Positions 1 to 8,342 of a DNA stretch of 64,000 bases are shown piece by piece (position 1 is the stretch's first letter; every line of letters begins with the position of its first letter). The notes below the pieces were generated by a model, which ran no database searches, was not told the DNA's origin, and saw only the letters and a program-made list of their open reading frames with translations. Made by a program: the position numbers and the translations under genes. The stretch lies in the NCBI GenBank assembly GCA_001725325.1, contig MEFY01000001.1:310001-374000 (forward strand), in the 5' to 3' direction. This DNA is from Leifsonia sp. SCN 70-46 (GTDB lineage: Bacteria; Actinomycetota; Actinomycetes; Actinomycetales; Microbacteriaceae).

Positions 1-278
1 GGGACGCCGAGGTAGCTGCCCGTGCTCGTCGAGACATCCTGCGCGTACTGCTCGCCGAGCGCCGCGGTGATGAGGTCGCGCGCGCGGTCCGCGCCGTCGA
101 GGGCGGTGTTGTCGGCGAGGGCCCCGAACCGCGCGCCCTCCGCCGCCGCGTCGACGAGGGTGTTGCGCACGTGGAGGGCGAGGCCGAGCTGCAGCACGCC
201 GAGGGCGAGGAGCACGAGCAGCCCCGAGACCATGACGAACTCGGCGGGGGCCGACCCCGTCTCATCCCTCGCCCGCAT
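1..278 (-). CDS. TadE-like pilus assembly protein (3' part outside the window)
   Basis: The translated N-terminus carries ETGSAPAEF followed by one long hydrophobic helix (about residues 14-37), then LHVRNTLVDAAAEGARFGA. That is the usual start of TadE/TadG minor pseudopilins, in which the conserved Glu sits at the head of the transmembrane segment. These proteins are inserted in the membrane and needed for Tad (Flp) pilus assembly. The ATG shares one base with the stop of the upstream pilin-like gene (TGATG), so the two are translationally coupled. The reading frame runs off position 1 after about 92 residues, close to the usual domain length. Family call is firm; which TadE/G paralogue it is cannot be told. 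Confidence 0.85.
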   Translation of the reverse strand, partial: MRARDETGSAPAEFVMVSGLLVLLALGVLQLGLALHVRNTLVDAAAEGARFGALADNTALDGADRARDLITAALGEQYAQDVSTSTGSYLGV

Positions 279-433
279 CAGAAGCCCGTGACCCGCTCGA
301 TGGCCTGCTGGAAGACCGCGGCGAGCGCCGGGCCGGCGAGGCTCCAGATGATGATGACGAGGCCTGCGGTCATGAGCGTGATGAGCACCCAGCCGGGGAC
401 GTCGCCGCGGTCGTCGAGAAGCTGTCGTTTCAC
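278..433 (-). CDS. Small pilin-like membrane peptide of the Tad locus (51 aa)
   Basis: GTG start, 51 residues. A short polar N-terminus (KRQLLDDRGDVPG) is followed by one hydrophobic stretch (about residues 15-40), then QQAIERVTGF. The layout (a charged segment ending in Gly, then an alpha-helical hydrophobic spine) resembles the small pilin-like ORFs found between tadC and tadE in Microbacteriaceae. It overlaps the tadE-like start by one base. Known Flp pilins are processed after a Gly by prepilin peptidase; here G10 or G14 could be the site, but this is inference. It is separated from tadC by a 4.1-kb block of unrelated genes. Too short for profile-level certainty. Confidence 0.7.
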   Translation of the reverse strand: MKRQLLDDRGDVPGWVLITLMTAGLVIIIWSLAGPALAAVFQQAIERVTGF

Positions 434-484
434 CCCACGACGGTCGCAACTATCGGGCGCGGGCGTCGCGGACGTTCCACAGGC

Positions 485-1816
485 CTACCGGAAGCCGAAC
501 ACCCCCGGCACCACGACCACGACGGCCACGACCCACACCGCGAACACCGGCAGGTAGTCGGTCTGCCAGCGCTCGACCCGCACGACGCCGTCGCGCGCGA
601 ACACGACGCGGCCGAGCAGCCACGCCGTGACGGCGAGGTTCGCGAGCAGGAGCACGTTGAGCCCGAGGGCAGCCACGCGGTTGGCGGTGAGGCCGTACTC
701 CCCGATGCGCTCGAGCATCGAGGCGAGCACGAGCACGTCGAGCAAGATGGCGGCCGCCACCGCCACGAGCCGCAGCACGTCGAGCACGCCGGCCGAGCGT
801 GTCGCCGTGCGCGCGGAGATGCCGTAGACCACGAGGGCCAGCACGACGATGAGCAGCACGTCGAAGACGGTGAGCAGCTCGCGGTCGAAGTCCTGGCCGA
901 CGCCGGCGAGCGCGTACACGACGGCAGCCACGAGCAGCATGACCGCGAAGAGCGGCGTGAAGATCGCCGTGAGCACGGGGGCGAGGTTCTCGATGACGCT
1001 CTTCTTCGCCTCGACGAGCCACGCCGCGACGATGACCGCGGCAGCGCCGCCCGACGGCAGCACCCAGCTGATGACCTCGCCGATCGACTCGGGCGCGATG
1101 GGCGTGAGAACCATCGTCGTGAGCCCGATGAGCACGCCGCCGCCGAGCACGATGAGCACGAGGTAGATCGCCCACTCCCCCGTGAACCGCACGAAGTCCA
1201 TGCGGCGCGAGGATGACAGCACCGCCCCTCCCACATAGGCGGCGCCGACCACGAACCACAGCACGACCGGCAGGTGCAGCGCGACGAGGGTCTGCGTCGT
1301 GGAGTCCCGCGCGAACGGGAACAGGTTGACCGCGACCACGACCGCCACGACGATGCCGAGGAGCACGAGGGCGGGCGCCACGGGCATCCTGCGGACCGTC
1401 GCGAAGTACGCGGCGAGCGGCACGATGAGGATGACGCTCGCGTTGAGGAAGAACCACGGCTCGGTGACGTCGTGGGAGAGCAGCCGCGCGATCTGGATGC
1501 CCGCGATCGCGAGCGCAGAGAACGCGAGCATGGCGATGAACGGGCGGCGCGAGCCGTCGTCGGTCGTGCGGGCGACCGAGAGCTGCTTCCACAGCCGGTC
1601 GCTGTGCTCCCGCGCGAACTCGGCGGTGAGGGTGTCCACCTGGCCGAGCCGCTTGACCGCGATGAGGAAGGCCTCGTCGTCGGCGAGCCCCGCGGCCTGC
1701 AGGTCGGCGACCTGCTCGCGCAGGTGCGACTCGAGCTCGTCGGCATCCGCCGCGTCGACGCTCCTGCCGCGCATGACTGCCGAGCGCCACTCGGCGAGCT
1801 GGGTGTCGAGGCTCAT
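485..1816 (-). CDS. Permease-prefix-domain membrane protein paired with PadR
   Basis: 443 residues from the ATG that overlaps the PadR stop (ATGA). The first ~85 residues are soluble and helical (QLAEWRSAVMRGRS, then DELESHLREQVADLQAAGL and DEAFLIAVKRLG), which is the permease prefix domain 1 / HAAS-type N-terminus. About ten hydrophobic segments follow, to the C-terminus. In this family the N-terminal domain is nearly always encoded directly downstream of a PadR repressor, and the products are membrane proteins of unknown substrate, sometimes fused to FtsX-like permeases. No FtsX domain or ATPase is present here. An upstream in-frame ATG (1861) would add 15 residues inside padR and is less likely. 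Function unknown. Confidence 0.75.
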   Translation of the reverse strand: MSLDTQLAEWRSAVMRGRSVDAADADELESHLREQVADLQAAGLADDEAFLIAVKRLGQVDTLTAEFAREHSDRLWKQLSVARTTDDGSRRPFIAMLAFSALAIAGIQIARLLSHDVTEPWFFLNASVILIVPLAAYFATVRRMPVAPALVLLGIVVAVVVAVNLFPFARDSTTQTLVALHLPVVLWFVVGAAYVGGAVLSSSRRMDFVRFTGEWAIYLVLIVLGGGVLIGLTTMVLTPIAPESIGEVISWVLPSGGAAAVIVAAWLVEAKKSVIENLAPVLTAIFTPLFAVMLLVAAVVYALAGVGQDFDRELLTVFDVLLIVVLALVVYGISARTATRSAGVLDVLRLVAVAAAILLDVLVLASMLERIGEYGLTANRVAALGLNVLLLANLAVTAWLLGRVVFARDGVVRVERWQTDYLPVFAVWVVAVVVVVPGVFGFR

Positions 1817-2142
1817 GCCATCCTCCAGACGCCGCCGAGGGTGCGGTTCGCGGTCTCCCACTGGCGCCGCTGGTCGGCGAGCTGCTCGCGCCCGCCCGCC
1901 GTGATCTCGTAGTACTTGCGCCGACGCCCCTCGGGCGACTCACCCCACTCGGTGCTCACATAGCCCAGGCGCTCGAGCCTGTGGAGGAGCGGGTACAGCA
2001 TGCCGTCGGTCCACTCGAGCTCGCCGCCGGAGAGCTCGCGCACGCGCTTGAGGATCGCGTAGCCGTAGCTCGCACCCTCCAGCAGGATCGCGAGGACGAG
2101 CGGCGTGGCCATGGCGGCGACGAGGTCCTTGTCGACGTTCAT
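1813..2142 (-). CDS. PadR-family transcriptional regulator
   Basis: 109 residues. A winged helix fills the protein: a helix with ATPLVLAILLEGASYGYAILKRV, then the PadR signature ELEWTDGMLYPLLHRLERLGYVSTEW and the wing GRRRKYYEITAGGREQL. PadR proteins are dimeric repressors that usually control the adjacent membrane-protein gene. The stop overlaps the start of the permease-prefix gene (ATGA), so the two form one transcription unit. Just upstream lies an inverted repeat TACCT-N9-AGGTA (2156-2174), a plausible autoregulatory operator. The ligand is unknown. Confidence 0.92.
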   Translation of the reverse strand: MNVDKDLVAAMATPLVLAILLEGASYGYAILKRVRELSGGELEWTDGMLYPLLHRLERLGYVSTEWGESPEGRRRKYYEITAGGREQLADQRRQWETANRTLGGVWRMA

Positions 2143-2155
2143 GGGGCCAAGCGTA

Positions 2156-2174
2156 TACCTAGAACTGCAAGGTA
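2156..2174. promoter_or_regulatory. Candidate PadR operator
   Basis: TACCT and AGGTA form perfect 5-bp inverted arms around a 9-bp spacer, about 14 bp upstream of the padR ATG. TACCTAG also occurs as a direct repeat at 2156-2162 and 2173-2179. The site overlaps a possible TATACG -10 element read on the minus strand and touches the stop codon of the upstream surface-protein gene. Assignment to PadR rests on position and symmetry only. Confidence 0.45.
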
Positions 2175-2175
2175 C

Positions 2176-3717
2176 CTAGGGGTGCGAGGTATCAGGGCGG
2201 CGTACGCGCTGCGCGAGCAGGCACGCCGCTCCCAGGATGATCGTCAGGACGGCGACGACGGCAGCACCCGAGGGCGGCGTCGAGCCCGTGGACGCGAGCT
2301 GGGCGTTCAGCGCCGCGGACGCGGCCACGGGGGCACCCACCACGACCGACTGGACCGCGATGGTCTGGGCGGCGTCGTTGATGTCCTGGTGCTGGGCTAC
2401 GGGGATGGCGCCACCCAGCTCGAAGAGCGACTCGAAGGCGACGAGGCTCTCCCCGGCGAATCCGGCGGGGACCGTGAACGTGACATCCACCGAGCCCGTC
2501 GCCGTCGTCGCGACGAACGCGTTCGAACCGGTGATGCCTGTCGACAGGCCGGTCGACTTGAGCATGAGCTCGCCGGAGACCGTGTAGCCGGTGCCGGGGG
2601 TGAGGCCGGAGTAGGCGACCGTGTCGACGACCGTGCCGCCCGCCGCAGGCAGGATGTGGTCCCCATCGGCAAGATCGACGAGGGTCGTGCCGATCGTGGG
2701 CACCGCAGCACCGACCGCGGCGGCCCAGGCGATCGTCGCGGCTCCGCTCGTCTGGGTGGTGGACGGCGTGACGAGGATGAGCGTCTGAGCATGGTCGAGG
2801 GCCGTCGTCGGGCCTCCCGGCACGGTGGGCACCGACAGGATCCTGCCCGTGGAGCTCGAGCCCGTGGCCGAGGCGGTCACGGTGGAACCGCCCGCAGCGA
2901 CAGCGCCGCGCAGGTCGAGGTAGAGCTCCTGCCCGTCGACGACGGCTGCCGGGTCGATGGCGGTTCCCGTGGAATCGACGAGCGGGACGACGGGGTCGGT
3001 GGTCACGGTGACGGTGGCCTGGTCGGTGGACACGAGGAACGGCCCGGCAAGGGTCCCCGCCACCTGAGCGCCCGCGGGTGCCGTCACCGATACGGTGGGA
3101 TGCAGGTCGGCGGGCTGGAGCCCCGCGCTCGCGTTCGCGCCGGTGAGGAGGTACCAGTACGCCGCCTCGGAGTCGGGGGTCGACCACGCCCAGGCGGCGT
3201 CGAAGGTCAACTCGGTGTAGCGCCAGATCGCGTACTGGGTCGCCTCGATCGCATCGTTGAGGGAGATGCCCGGCGCGCCCGCCGCCGCGCCGAAGTCAGC
3301 GAGGCTCATGGCGGGATAGCTGTTCCCGAGCACCCACAGCACCTTGCCCTGCACGACGGGATCGACGAAGAAGTTGGAGCCGAGGTAGTCGCCGAAGTCG
3401 CCCACGTGACCCAGTCGATCCGTCTCGGCGCTGATGTTGTGCTCTATGCAGTACGCGAAGAGGTCCGGCGCACCCGGGTTCAGCGGATCGGCCGGCGTTG
3501 AGACGTAGATGCCGTGCAGCGAGGTGCCGCCGTATCCGACCCCGTCCCCGACGTACACGTCGTCGCCGACATCGACGCCCGACGGCGGAGCCGCCCACGC
3601 CACCGCGGGCACAAGCACTGCGGCGAGCGCGAGGAACACGGCGAGCAGCACCCGCGCGCGCGGGCGCCCAGCCTTCCCGAGACCGTCAGCCGGACCCTCG
3701 GCATACTCTGTGTTCAC
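2176..3717 (-). CDS. Sortase-anchored thioester/VaFE-repeat surface protein
   Basis: 513 residues from a GTG with a good ribosome site (GAGGAG, 5 nt spacing). A signal peptide spans about residues 20-42. The N-terminal domain looks like a thioester domain: Cys90 in AYCIEH and Gln161 in ATQYAIWR are the residues that cross-link in that family, which binds host or surface nucleophiles covalently. Residues ~341-455 form a VaFE repeat (VAFES at 426-430, then HQDINDAAQT), a domain with an internal isopeptide bond. The C-terminus has LASTG (474-478), a hydrophobic helix and RVRR. LAXTG rather than LPXTG is the signal used by class E sortases of high-GC actinobacteria. No sortase gene lies in the window. 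Likely a wall-attached adhesin. Confidence 0.85.
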   Translation of the reverse strand: MNTEYAEGPADGLGKAGRPRARVLLAVFLALAAVLVPAVAWAAPPSGVDVGDDVYVGDGVGYGGTSLHGIYVSTPADPLNPGAPDLFAYCIEHNISAETDRLGHVGDFGDYLGSNFFVDPVVQGKVLWVLGNSYPAMSLADFGAAAGAPGISLNDAIEATQYAIWRYTELTFDAAWAWSTPDSEAAYWYLLTGANASAGLQPADLHPTVSVTAPAGAQVAGTLAGPFLVSTDQATVTVTTDPVVPLVDSTGTAIDPAAVVDGQELYLDLRGAVAAGGSTVTASATGSSSTGRILSVPTVPGGPTTALDHAQTLILVTPSTTQTSGAATIAWAAAVGAAVPTIGTTLVDLADGDHILPAAGGTVVDTVAYSGLTPGTGYTVSGELMLKSTGLSTGITGSNAFVATTATGSVDVTFTVPAGFAGESLVAFESLFELGGAIPVAQHQDINDAAQTIAVQSVVVGAPVAASAALNAQLASTGSTPPSGAAVVAVLTIILGAACLLAQRVRRPDTSHP

Positions 3718-3835
3718 GATCGCTCCTCTGCAGACGGATCCACCTAAGAGACCGGCTATCGAGGTAGGTATGACGGGCGCTCACGCCCCCCACTCCAGGG
3801 GCCAGGCGGCTACCGGCTGCTGGTACCCTGCCAAC

Positions 3836-4537
3836 ATGAGAACGAGTCGTTTCAGCGCAGCCGTGGCGAGCCTGTTCCTTATCGCCGCCGGCGTGAGCGC
3901 GTGTTCCGCACCGGTGCCGACTCCGATATTGGCGGCGCCAACCTCCACGCCCTCGCTCTCGCCCACCCCCACCGCGACGCCAGAGCCGCTCGCGGGTGCG
4001 CTCTTCATCGACGCGCAGCACATTGTGGTGATGTCGACCTCGGGCGAACCGATGGGGAGTTTCGACTATTTCCAGGACCCCGCTGATGTGATCGCCGCGC
4101 TGTCAGAGTACTTCGATGCAAGCCCCACAAGTCAGGGAGTCTACGACGGCCTGCCCGGCTACGAGAAGTATGAAGGGGAACCATTCACCCGCTATTCGTG
4201 GGAGGGTTTCGCCCTTGATGACGTCGACTGGGAGACTGACGGCGTCTACTACGAGAACTACCGAGTGGAAGTGACGGCACACTCGATAAACGGGGTGACG
4301 ATCACGACCGTGGACGGGATCTCAGTCGGGGACGATGCCGACGCGATCGCAGAGAAGTATGGCGTCACAGCTCTGGATTTCGCGAACGGCAGTCGGTACT
4401 ACCTCGGCATCGGCGAGGTCCCACTTCCCCCGATGGTGAATACAGATCCGCTCTCATACGGGGTCAGCGTCGTGGGTGACGCCGGCGGGGCGATTACCTC
4501 GATCTCCGCCCCCAGCGGAGGCGGGCCGAGGTTCTAG
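3836..4537 (+). CDS. Putative lipoprotein
   Basis: 233 residues. The N-terminus is a lipoprotein signal ending in the lipobox VSAC (Cys23), followed by a Pro/Thr linker (PTPTATPEP) and a soluble domain of about 180 residues with no recognised family. The ATG at 3836 was chosen because TACCCT lies exactly 6 nt upstream, a leaderless-promoter arrangement; longer in-frame starts near 3509 would run antisense through the surface-protein gene. The coding sequence is visibly less GC-rich than its neighbours, which fits an accessory gene. It diverges from the thioester surface protein across a 118-bp gap. Function unknown. Confidence 0.75.
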   Translation: MRTSRFSAAVASLFLIAAGVSACSAPVPTPILAAPTSTPSLSPTPTATPEPLAGALFIDAQHIVVMSTSGEPMGSFDYFQDPADVIAALSEYFDASPTSQGVYDGLPGYEKYEGEPFTRYSWEGFALDDVDWETDGVYYENYRVEVTAHSINGVTITTVDGISVGDDADAIAEKYGVTALDFANGSRYYLGIGEVPLPPMVNTDPLSYGVSVVGDAGGAITSISAPSGGGPRF

Positions 4538-4554
4538 GGATACCACCTAGAACC
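4530..4554. terminator. Hairpin containing both convergent stop codons
   Basis: GGTTCTAG (4530-4537) and CTAGAACC (4547-4554) are perfect 8-bp inverted arms around a 9-nt loop. The left arm carries the TAG stop of the lipoprotein gene and the right arm carries the TAG stop of tadC on the other strand. The position suggests a compact bidirectional terminator. There is no clear U-tract, so intrinsic termination is not assured. Confidence 0.5.
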
Positions 4555-5449
4555 CTAGCTGCAGCACCATGATCCCCGGGAAGATCGCGAACACGATCGT
4601 CACCGGCAGGATCAGGAACACCAGCGGCACGAGCATCGCGATCTCCTTCTTGCCGCCGGACTCGATGAGCCGGCGCCTCGCCTCGGTGCGGGCATCCTGC
4701 GCCTGCGCGCGGAGCACGTCGACGAGCGGCGTGCCGCGCTCGAGCGCAGCGAGCAGCTGGTCGACGCAGCGCGTGAAGGCGGGCAAGTCGAGGTCACGGG
4801 CGAGCACGGTGAGGGTCTCGGCGAACGGCAGGCCAGCGCCGACCGACGCGACGACGGCGGCGAGCTCCCGCGCCAGCTCTCCGCGCCCCACGCGGGACAC
4901 CCGGCGCAGCGCGTCGACCACTCCCTCACCCGCCGACAGGCTCAGAGCCAGGAACTCGAGGATGACCGGCAGCTCCTCGTCGAGGCGTGCGAGCCGCGCG
5001 GCAGCCGCCCGGCGCAGGAGTTGATCGGGCGCGAGCACGCCCACGACCCCCGCGAGGGCGACGACCCCGACGCGCACGGGGAGCGGGGCGGGGAGGACGA
5101 GCGCGATCCCGACCCCCACGACGGCGGCGCCGAGCGCCGCGAGGAGCTGGCGCGAGCGGAAGGCGGCGAGGTCGTACGGCCTCGCGGCCTGGCGGAGACG
5201 GCGGGCCGTCGCATCCGCGTCGCCCAGCATCGCGTCGATGAGACGGCGTCCGGGCGCGACGAGGAGCCCGAGCACCGGCACGGGCCCCGCTGTGGGCGGC
5301 GCCATCGCCTCGCGTGCGGCGTCGGAGACGTCGGCGAGGTACGGGGCCACACGACGCGCGAGCCGCGGACGGCTCATCCTCGGGGCGAGCGAGAGCAGCG
5401 ACCACGCGCCCAGGCCGAGGGTGATGCCCAGCGCGACCGCCCACGTCAT
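4547..5449 (-). CDS. tadC: TadC, inner-membrane platform protein of the Tad pilus
   Basis: 300 residues, with T2SF-type membrane topology: an N-terminal helix (TWAVALGITLGLGAWSLL), a soluble region, a central hairpin (AALGAAVVGVGIALVL), and the conserved LEFLALSLSAGEGVVDALRRV segment with a C-terminal pair of helices ending IFPGIMVLQLGF. TadB and TadC together form the platform that couples the TadA ATPase to pilus assembly. The ATG overlaps the tadB stop (ATGA), so the longer in-frame ORF reaching 5611 is not needed. The pilin-like and tadE-like genes that normally follow directly lie 4.1 kb further on. Confidence 0.9.
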   Translation of the reverse strand: MTWAVALGITLGLGAWSLLSLAPRMSRPRLARRVAPYLADVSDAAREAMAPPTAGPVPVLGLLVAPGRRLIDAMLGDADATARRLRQAARPYDLAAFRSRQLLAALGAAVVGVGIALVLPAPLPVRVGVVALAGVVGVLAPDQLLRRAAAARLARLDEELPVILEFLALSLSAGEGVVDALRRVSRVGRGELARELAAVVASVGAGLPFAETLTVLARDLDLPAFTRCVDQLLAALERGTPLVDVLRAQAQDARTEARRRLIESGGKKEIAMLVPLVFLILPVTIVFAIFPGIMVLQLGF

Positions 5450-6288
5450 CCGAACCACCGCCTCTCCTCGGCCAGCCGGCCGATGCGGATCATGACGCGG
5501 TACGCGATGACCGAGACGACGAGCCCGCCGCCGATGACGACGGCGCCCGCGGGCGTCGAGTACGACGCGACGGCCTCGGGCCGCGTCGCGAGGAGCGCGA
5601 GCACGACCCACGGCGCCGCGACCCCGAGCCGCGCGGCGTTCACGACCCAGCCCTGACGCGCCTCGAGCTCCGACCGCATGGCCGACTCCTCGCGCAGCGC
5701 AGACCCGAGCGCGCGCAGGATGGGGGCGAGCTCCCCGCCCCCGACCTCGCGGGCGACGCGCAGCGTCTCGACGACCCGGTCGGCCACGGGGTCGGCGAGC
5801 CGCTCCTTGAGCGCGTCGAGGGCCGCGGCGAGGTTGCCGCTCGCGCTGTACTCATCGCCGAACTGCGTGAACGCGGCGCCCGGCAGCGCCGCGAGCGCGT
5901 CCGGCAGCGAGATGCCGGCGCGCACCCCGGACACGAGGTGGTCGAGCAGGTCGGGCCACGCCGTGCGCGAGGCACGTCGACGGCGCCGCGCCCGGCCCGA
6001 CACGAGCGCCGCCGGCAGCAGCGTCACGGCGATGCCGGCCGCGAGTGCGATGGGCACGGCCCCGATGAGGGCGAGCACCGCGGATGCGACAGCCACCCCC
6101 AGCACGACGGACACGACCGCGAGCGCGCCGGGCGTGACGCGCTCGAGCCCCGCGTGGGCGAGCCGCTCGCGCCAGCGCGCACCGAGCGCGGACCGCCGCC
6201 GGGGCGTCCCGCTCCCCCGCTGCCACAGCCGCACCGACACGATGAGCAGAACGCCCGTGCCGAGCACGAGGCCGAGCAGGGCGCTCAC
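5446..6288 (-). CDS. tadB: TadB, inner-membrane platform protein of the Tad pilus
   Basis: 280 residues from a GTG that overlaps the tadA stop (GTGA). Two hydrophobic regions near the N-terminus, then the T2SF domain with LLDHLVSGVRAGISLPDALAAL and REVGGGELAPILRALGSALREE, and two C-terminal helices. The segment pattern and the position between tadA and tadC identify it as TadB, partner of TadC. Much longer in-frame starts upstream lie inside tadA and are rejected. The product sits in the cytoplasmic membrane and should contact the TadA hexamer. Confidence 0.9.
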   Translation of the reverse strand: MSALLGLVLGTGVLLIVSVRLWQRGSGTPRRRSALGARWRERLAHAGLERVTPGALAVVSVVLGVAVASAVLALIGAVPIALAAGIAVTLLPAALVSGRARRRRRASRTAWPDLLDHLVSGVRAGISLPDALAALPGAAFTQFGDEYSASGNLAAALDALKERLADPVADRVVETLRVAREVGGGELAPILRALGSALREESAMRSELEARQGWVVNAARLGVAAPWVVLALLATRPEAVASYSTPAGAVVIGGGLVVSVIAYRVMIRIGRLAEERRWFG

Positions 6289-7415
6289 GCGCCGAACACC
6301 CGCTGCGTGGCGATGCCGCCGTCGGCACTCGGGCCCGTCGGCGCGAGGATCTCCACGACCCGGCGCCGCCCCGAGGGACCGAGCTCGCAGTGCACGACGA
6401 GGTCGACGCACGACGCCACGGTCGGCACGACGAAGGCGGAGTCGATGTTGCGCCCCGCGAGGAGCGGAAGCGTCGTGAGCTTCACGAGCGCGTCGTGCGC
6501 GGAGTTGGCGTGCACGCTCGACATCCCGGGCAGGCCGCTGTTGAGCGCGATGAGCAGGTCGAGCGCCTCCGCCTCGCGCACCTCCCCCACGACGAGCCGG
6601 TCGGGCCGCATCCTCAGCGCCTCCTTGATGAGCCGCCGCAGGGTGATCTCGCCCGTGCCCTCGAGGCTCGGCTGGCGGCACTGCAGGGCGACGACGTCGC
6701 GGCCCGGCAGCGAGAGCTCGAAGGTCTCCTCGACGGTGACGATGCGGTCGGACGGGTTCGCGCACGAGAGCAGCGCGCCGAGCATCGTCGTCTTGCCCGC
6801 CTGCGTCGCGCCGCTCACGACGATGGTGCGCCGGGCGAGCACGCTCGCCCGCAGGAACTCGGCGGCCTCGCGCGTGAGGCTACCGAGGTCGACGAGCGCG
6901 TCGAGGTCGCGGATCCGCCGGTTGAACTTGCGCACATTCACCGCCCAGTGGCGACGCGTGACATCGGGGATGACGACATGCAGCCGTGACCCGTCCGGCA
7001 GCGAGGCGTCGACGAACGGGGAGCTCAGGTCGACGCGGCGACCGGTGGACTGCAGCATCCTCTCGACCAGGTCGCGCACCTCGCCGTCGGTGAGCGCGAG
7101 CGGGGTGCGCTCGGAGACACCCTCGCGCGCGACGTAGATCTCGTCGGGGGCGTTGATCCACAGCTCCTCGACCGCGGGGTCGTCGAGGTAGGGCTGCAGG
7201 GGTCCGAGCCCGGTCAGGGCCGCGACCACCTCGCGCGCGACCTGCGCCTCGTCGTCGAGCAGGGGCACGGACCCGCCGAGCGCGCGCTCGCTGTAGCGCC
7301 GCACCTCGTCGCGCACGTACGACTCCGCGAGGTCGGCGTCGGAGGAGATGTCGACGCCGTCGAGCCGCACGCGCTCGCGCACCCGCTCGGCGATTGTCGT
7401 GGAGGCGGAGGACAT
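6285..7415 (-). CDS. tadA: TadA/CpaF secretion ATPase
   Basis: 376 residues, usual size for actinobacterial TadA. N-terminal domain with GPLQPYLDDPAVEELWINAP, typical of CpaF. Walker A is GATQAGKT at 202-209, the Asp box is DRIVTVEETFEL, and the Walker B region RLVVGEVRE is at 273-281. HANSAHDAL supplies the His box. It is the hexameric ATPase that powers Flp pilus assembly at the inner membrane. First gene of tadA-tadB-tadC, all overlapping by 4 bp. The septum-site-like gene (ssd/cpaE) that often precedes tadA is absent here. Confidence 0.95.
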   Translation of the reverse strand: MSSASTTIAERVRERVRLDGVDISSDADLAESYVRDEVRRYSERALGGSVPLLDDEAQVAREVVAALTGLGPLQPYLDDPAVEELWINAPDEIYVAREGVSERTPLALTDGEVRDLVERMLQSTGRRVDLSSPFVDASLPDGSRLHVVIPDVTRRHWAVNVRKFNRRIRDLDALVDLGSLTREAAEFLRASVLARRTIVVSGATQAGKTTMLGALLSCANPSDRIVTVEETFELSLPGRDVVALQCRQPSLEGTGEITLRRLIKEALRMRPDRLVVGEVREAEALDLLIALNSGLPGMSSVHANSAHDALVKLTTLPLLAGRNIDSAFVVPTVASCVDLVVHCELGPSGRRRVVEILAPTGPSADGGIATQRVFGA

Positions 7416-7529
7416 CCGTCGATGCTGCGCGAGCCGGTCGCTGCCCCGCGCAGTCTTTCCACAGTCGAGGTAGACAACTCGGTCGTGGCGTTAAGCGCAT
7501 AATGCGTGCGGTCAGTGCAGGATTGTTGC

Positions 7530-7775
7530 GTGACATTCTCCTTGCACCCCATCGCGGGTACCTCGAACTTCCTGATCAGGCAGAAGCAGTCTGACCAGTC
7601 GCTCGTGACCCTCGTCGCCGAGGTCGTCGAGTACCCCGAGGGCTACACGCTGTACCGCATGGATGCCACGGGCGAGCTCGCGACCGAGCTGGCCACCCCC
7701 GACGACGCGCTCGCGTTCTACAAGGCCTGGGTCATCGAGACGAACCCGACGATCGAGGGCATCGTCGAGAGCTAG
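7530..7775 (+). CDS. Conserved small hypothetical protein (81 aa)
   Basis: Reading from GTG at 7530 gives 81 residues starting MTFSLHPIAGTSNFL, with an acidic C-terminus ending in GIVES. An AGGA site lies 7 nt before this GTG, better than for the GTG at 7506, which would add eight residues. Soluble alpha/beta composition, no signal peptide, no known motif. It diverges from tadA and its stop interlocks with that of the J-domain gene on the other strand (shared CTAG). Function not recognised. Confidence 0.65.
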   Translation: MTFSLHPIAGTSNFLIRQKQSDQSLVTLVAEVVEYPEGYTLYRMDATGELATELATPDDALAFYKAWVIETNPTIEGIVES

Positions 7776-8317
7776 CGCCCCCTGCGGCGGGCGGTGCCCT
7801 GCCCGAGCGTCACGAGCCCGAACACCGCGGGCACCATGAGCAGCAGCCCGATGAGGATGCCGATCGTGGTGAAGACGAGCCCGAGCGCCGCCGTCGCGCC
7901 GAGAGCCACGAGGCCGAGGATGAGCAGCCCCCTCCGCCCCGTGAGGGCGTAGCCGAGCAGCCCCGCGGCGAGCAGCGGGAAGCGCACGATCGGCTCCGCG
8001 ATCGTGAAGGGCAGCGGCGCGAGGTACGCGCAGAGGAAGATCGCGAGGGCGAGCAGCGCCGTCCACGTCCAGAACAGCGGCCAGCTCCAGCGCGCGATCG
8101 GGCGCCGCGGCGGCAGCGGCACCTCGACCGGCGAGGATGCCCGCTGCGGGGCCGCGAGCAGGGCATCCCTCGCCGCGACGAGCTCGATGAAGCGCTCGTC
8201 CGCTCCCCCGCCGTCAGGATGTGATGACCGCGCGCGGAGCCGGTACGCGCGCTGCACCTCGTCGGCGCCCGCACCCGGCTCGACGCCGAGGATGCGCGCG
8301 GCCTCGTCGACGGTCAT
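7772..8317 (-). CDS. J-domain membrane protein
   Basis: 181 residues. Residues 1-50 form a J domain: DEAARILGVEPGAGADEVQRAY, the invariant HPD in RSSHPDGGG, then DERFIELVAARDAL. After a proline linker, four hydrophobic segments fill the rest. J domains stimulate the ATPase of DnaK; membrane-tethered versions recruit DnaK to particular sites. The client is unknown. A TAGCCT hexamer 6 nt before the ATG suggests a leaderless transcript. The stop shares CTAG with the convergent small gene. Confidence 0.8.
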   Translation of the reverse strand: MTVDEAARILGVEPGAGADEVQRAYRLRARSSHPDGGGADERFIELVAARDALLAAPQRASSPVEVPLPPRRPIARWSWPLFWTWTALLALAIFLCAYLAPLPFTIAEPIVRFPLLAAGLLGYALTGRRGLLILGLVALGATAALGLVFTTIGILIGLLLMVPAVFGLVTLGQGTARRRGR

Positions 8318-8342
8318 ACGACGAGGCTACGCGCCACTCCCG

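Noticed and set aside
7416-7529. Replication origin or DnaA-box cluster near TTTCCACAG
   Set aside because: Only one loose match is seen, with no AT-rich stretch and no dnaA, dnaN or gyr genes nearby.
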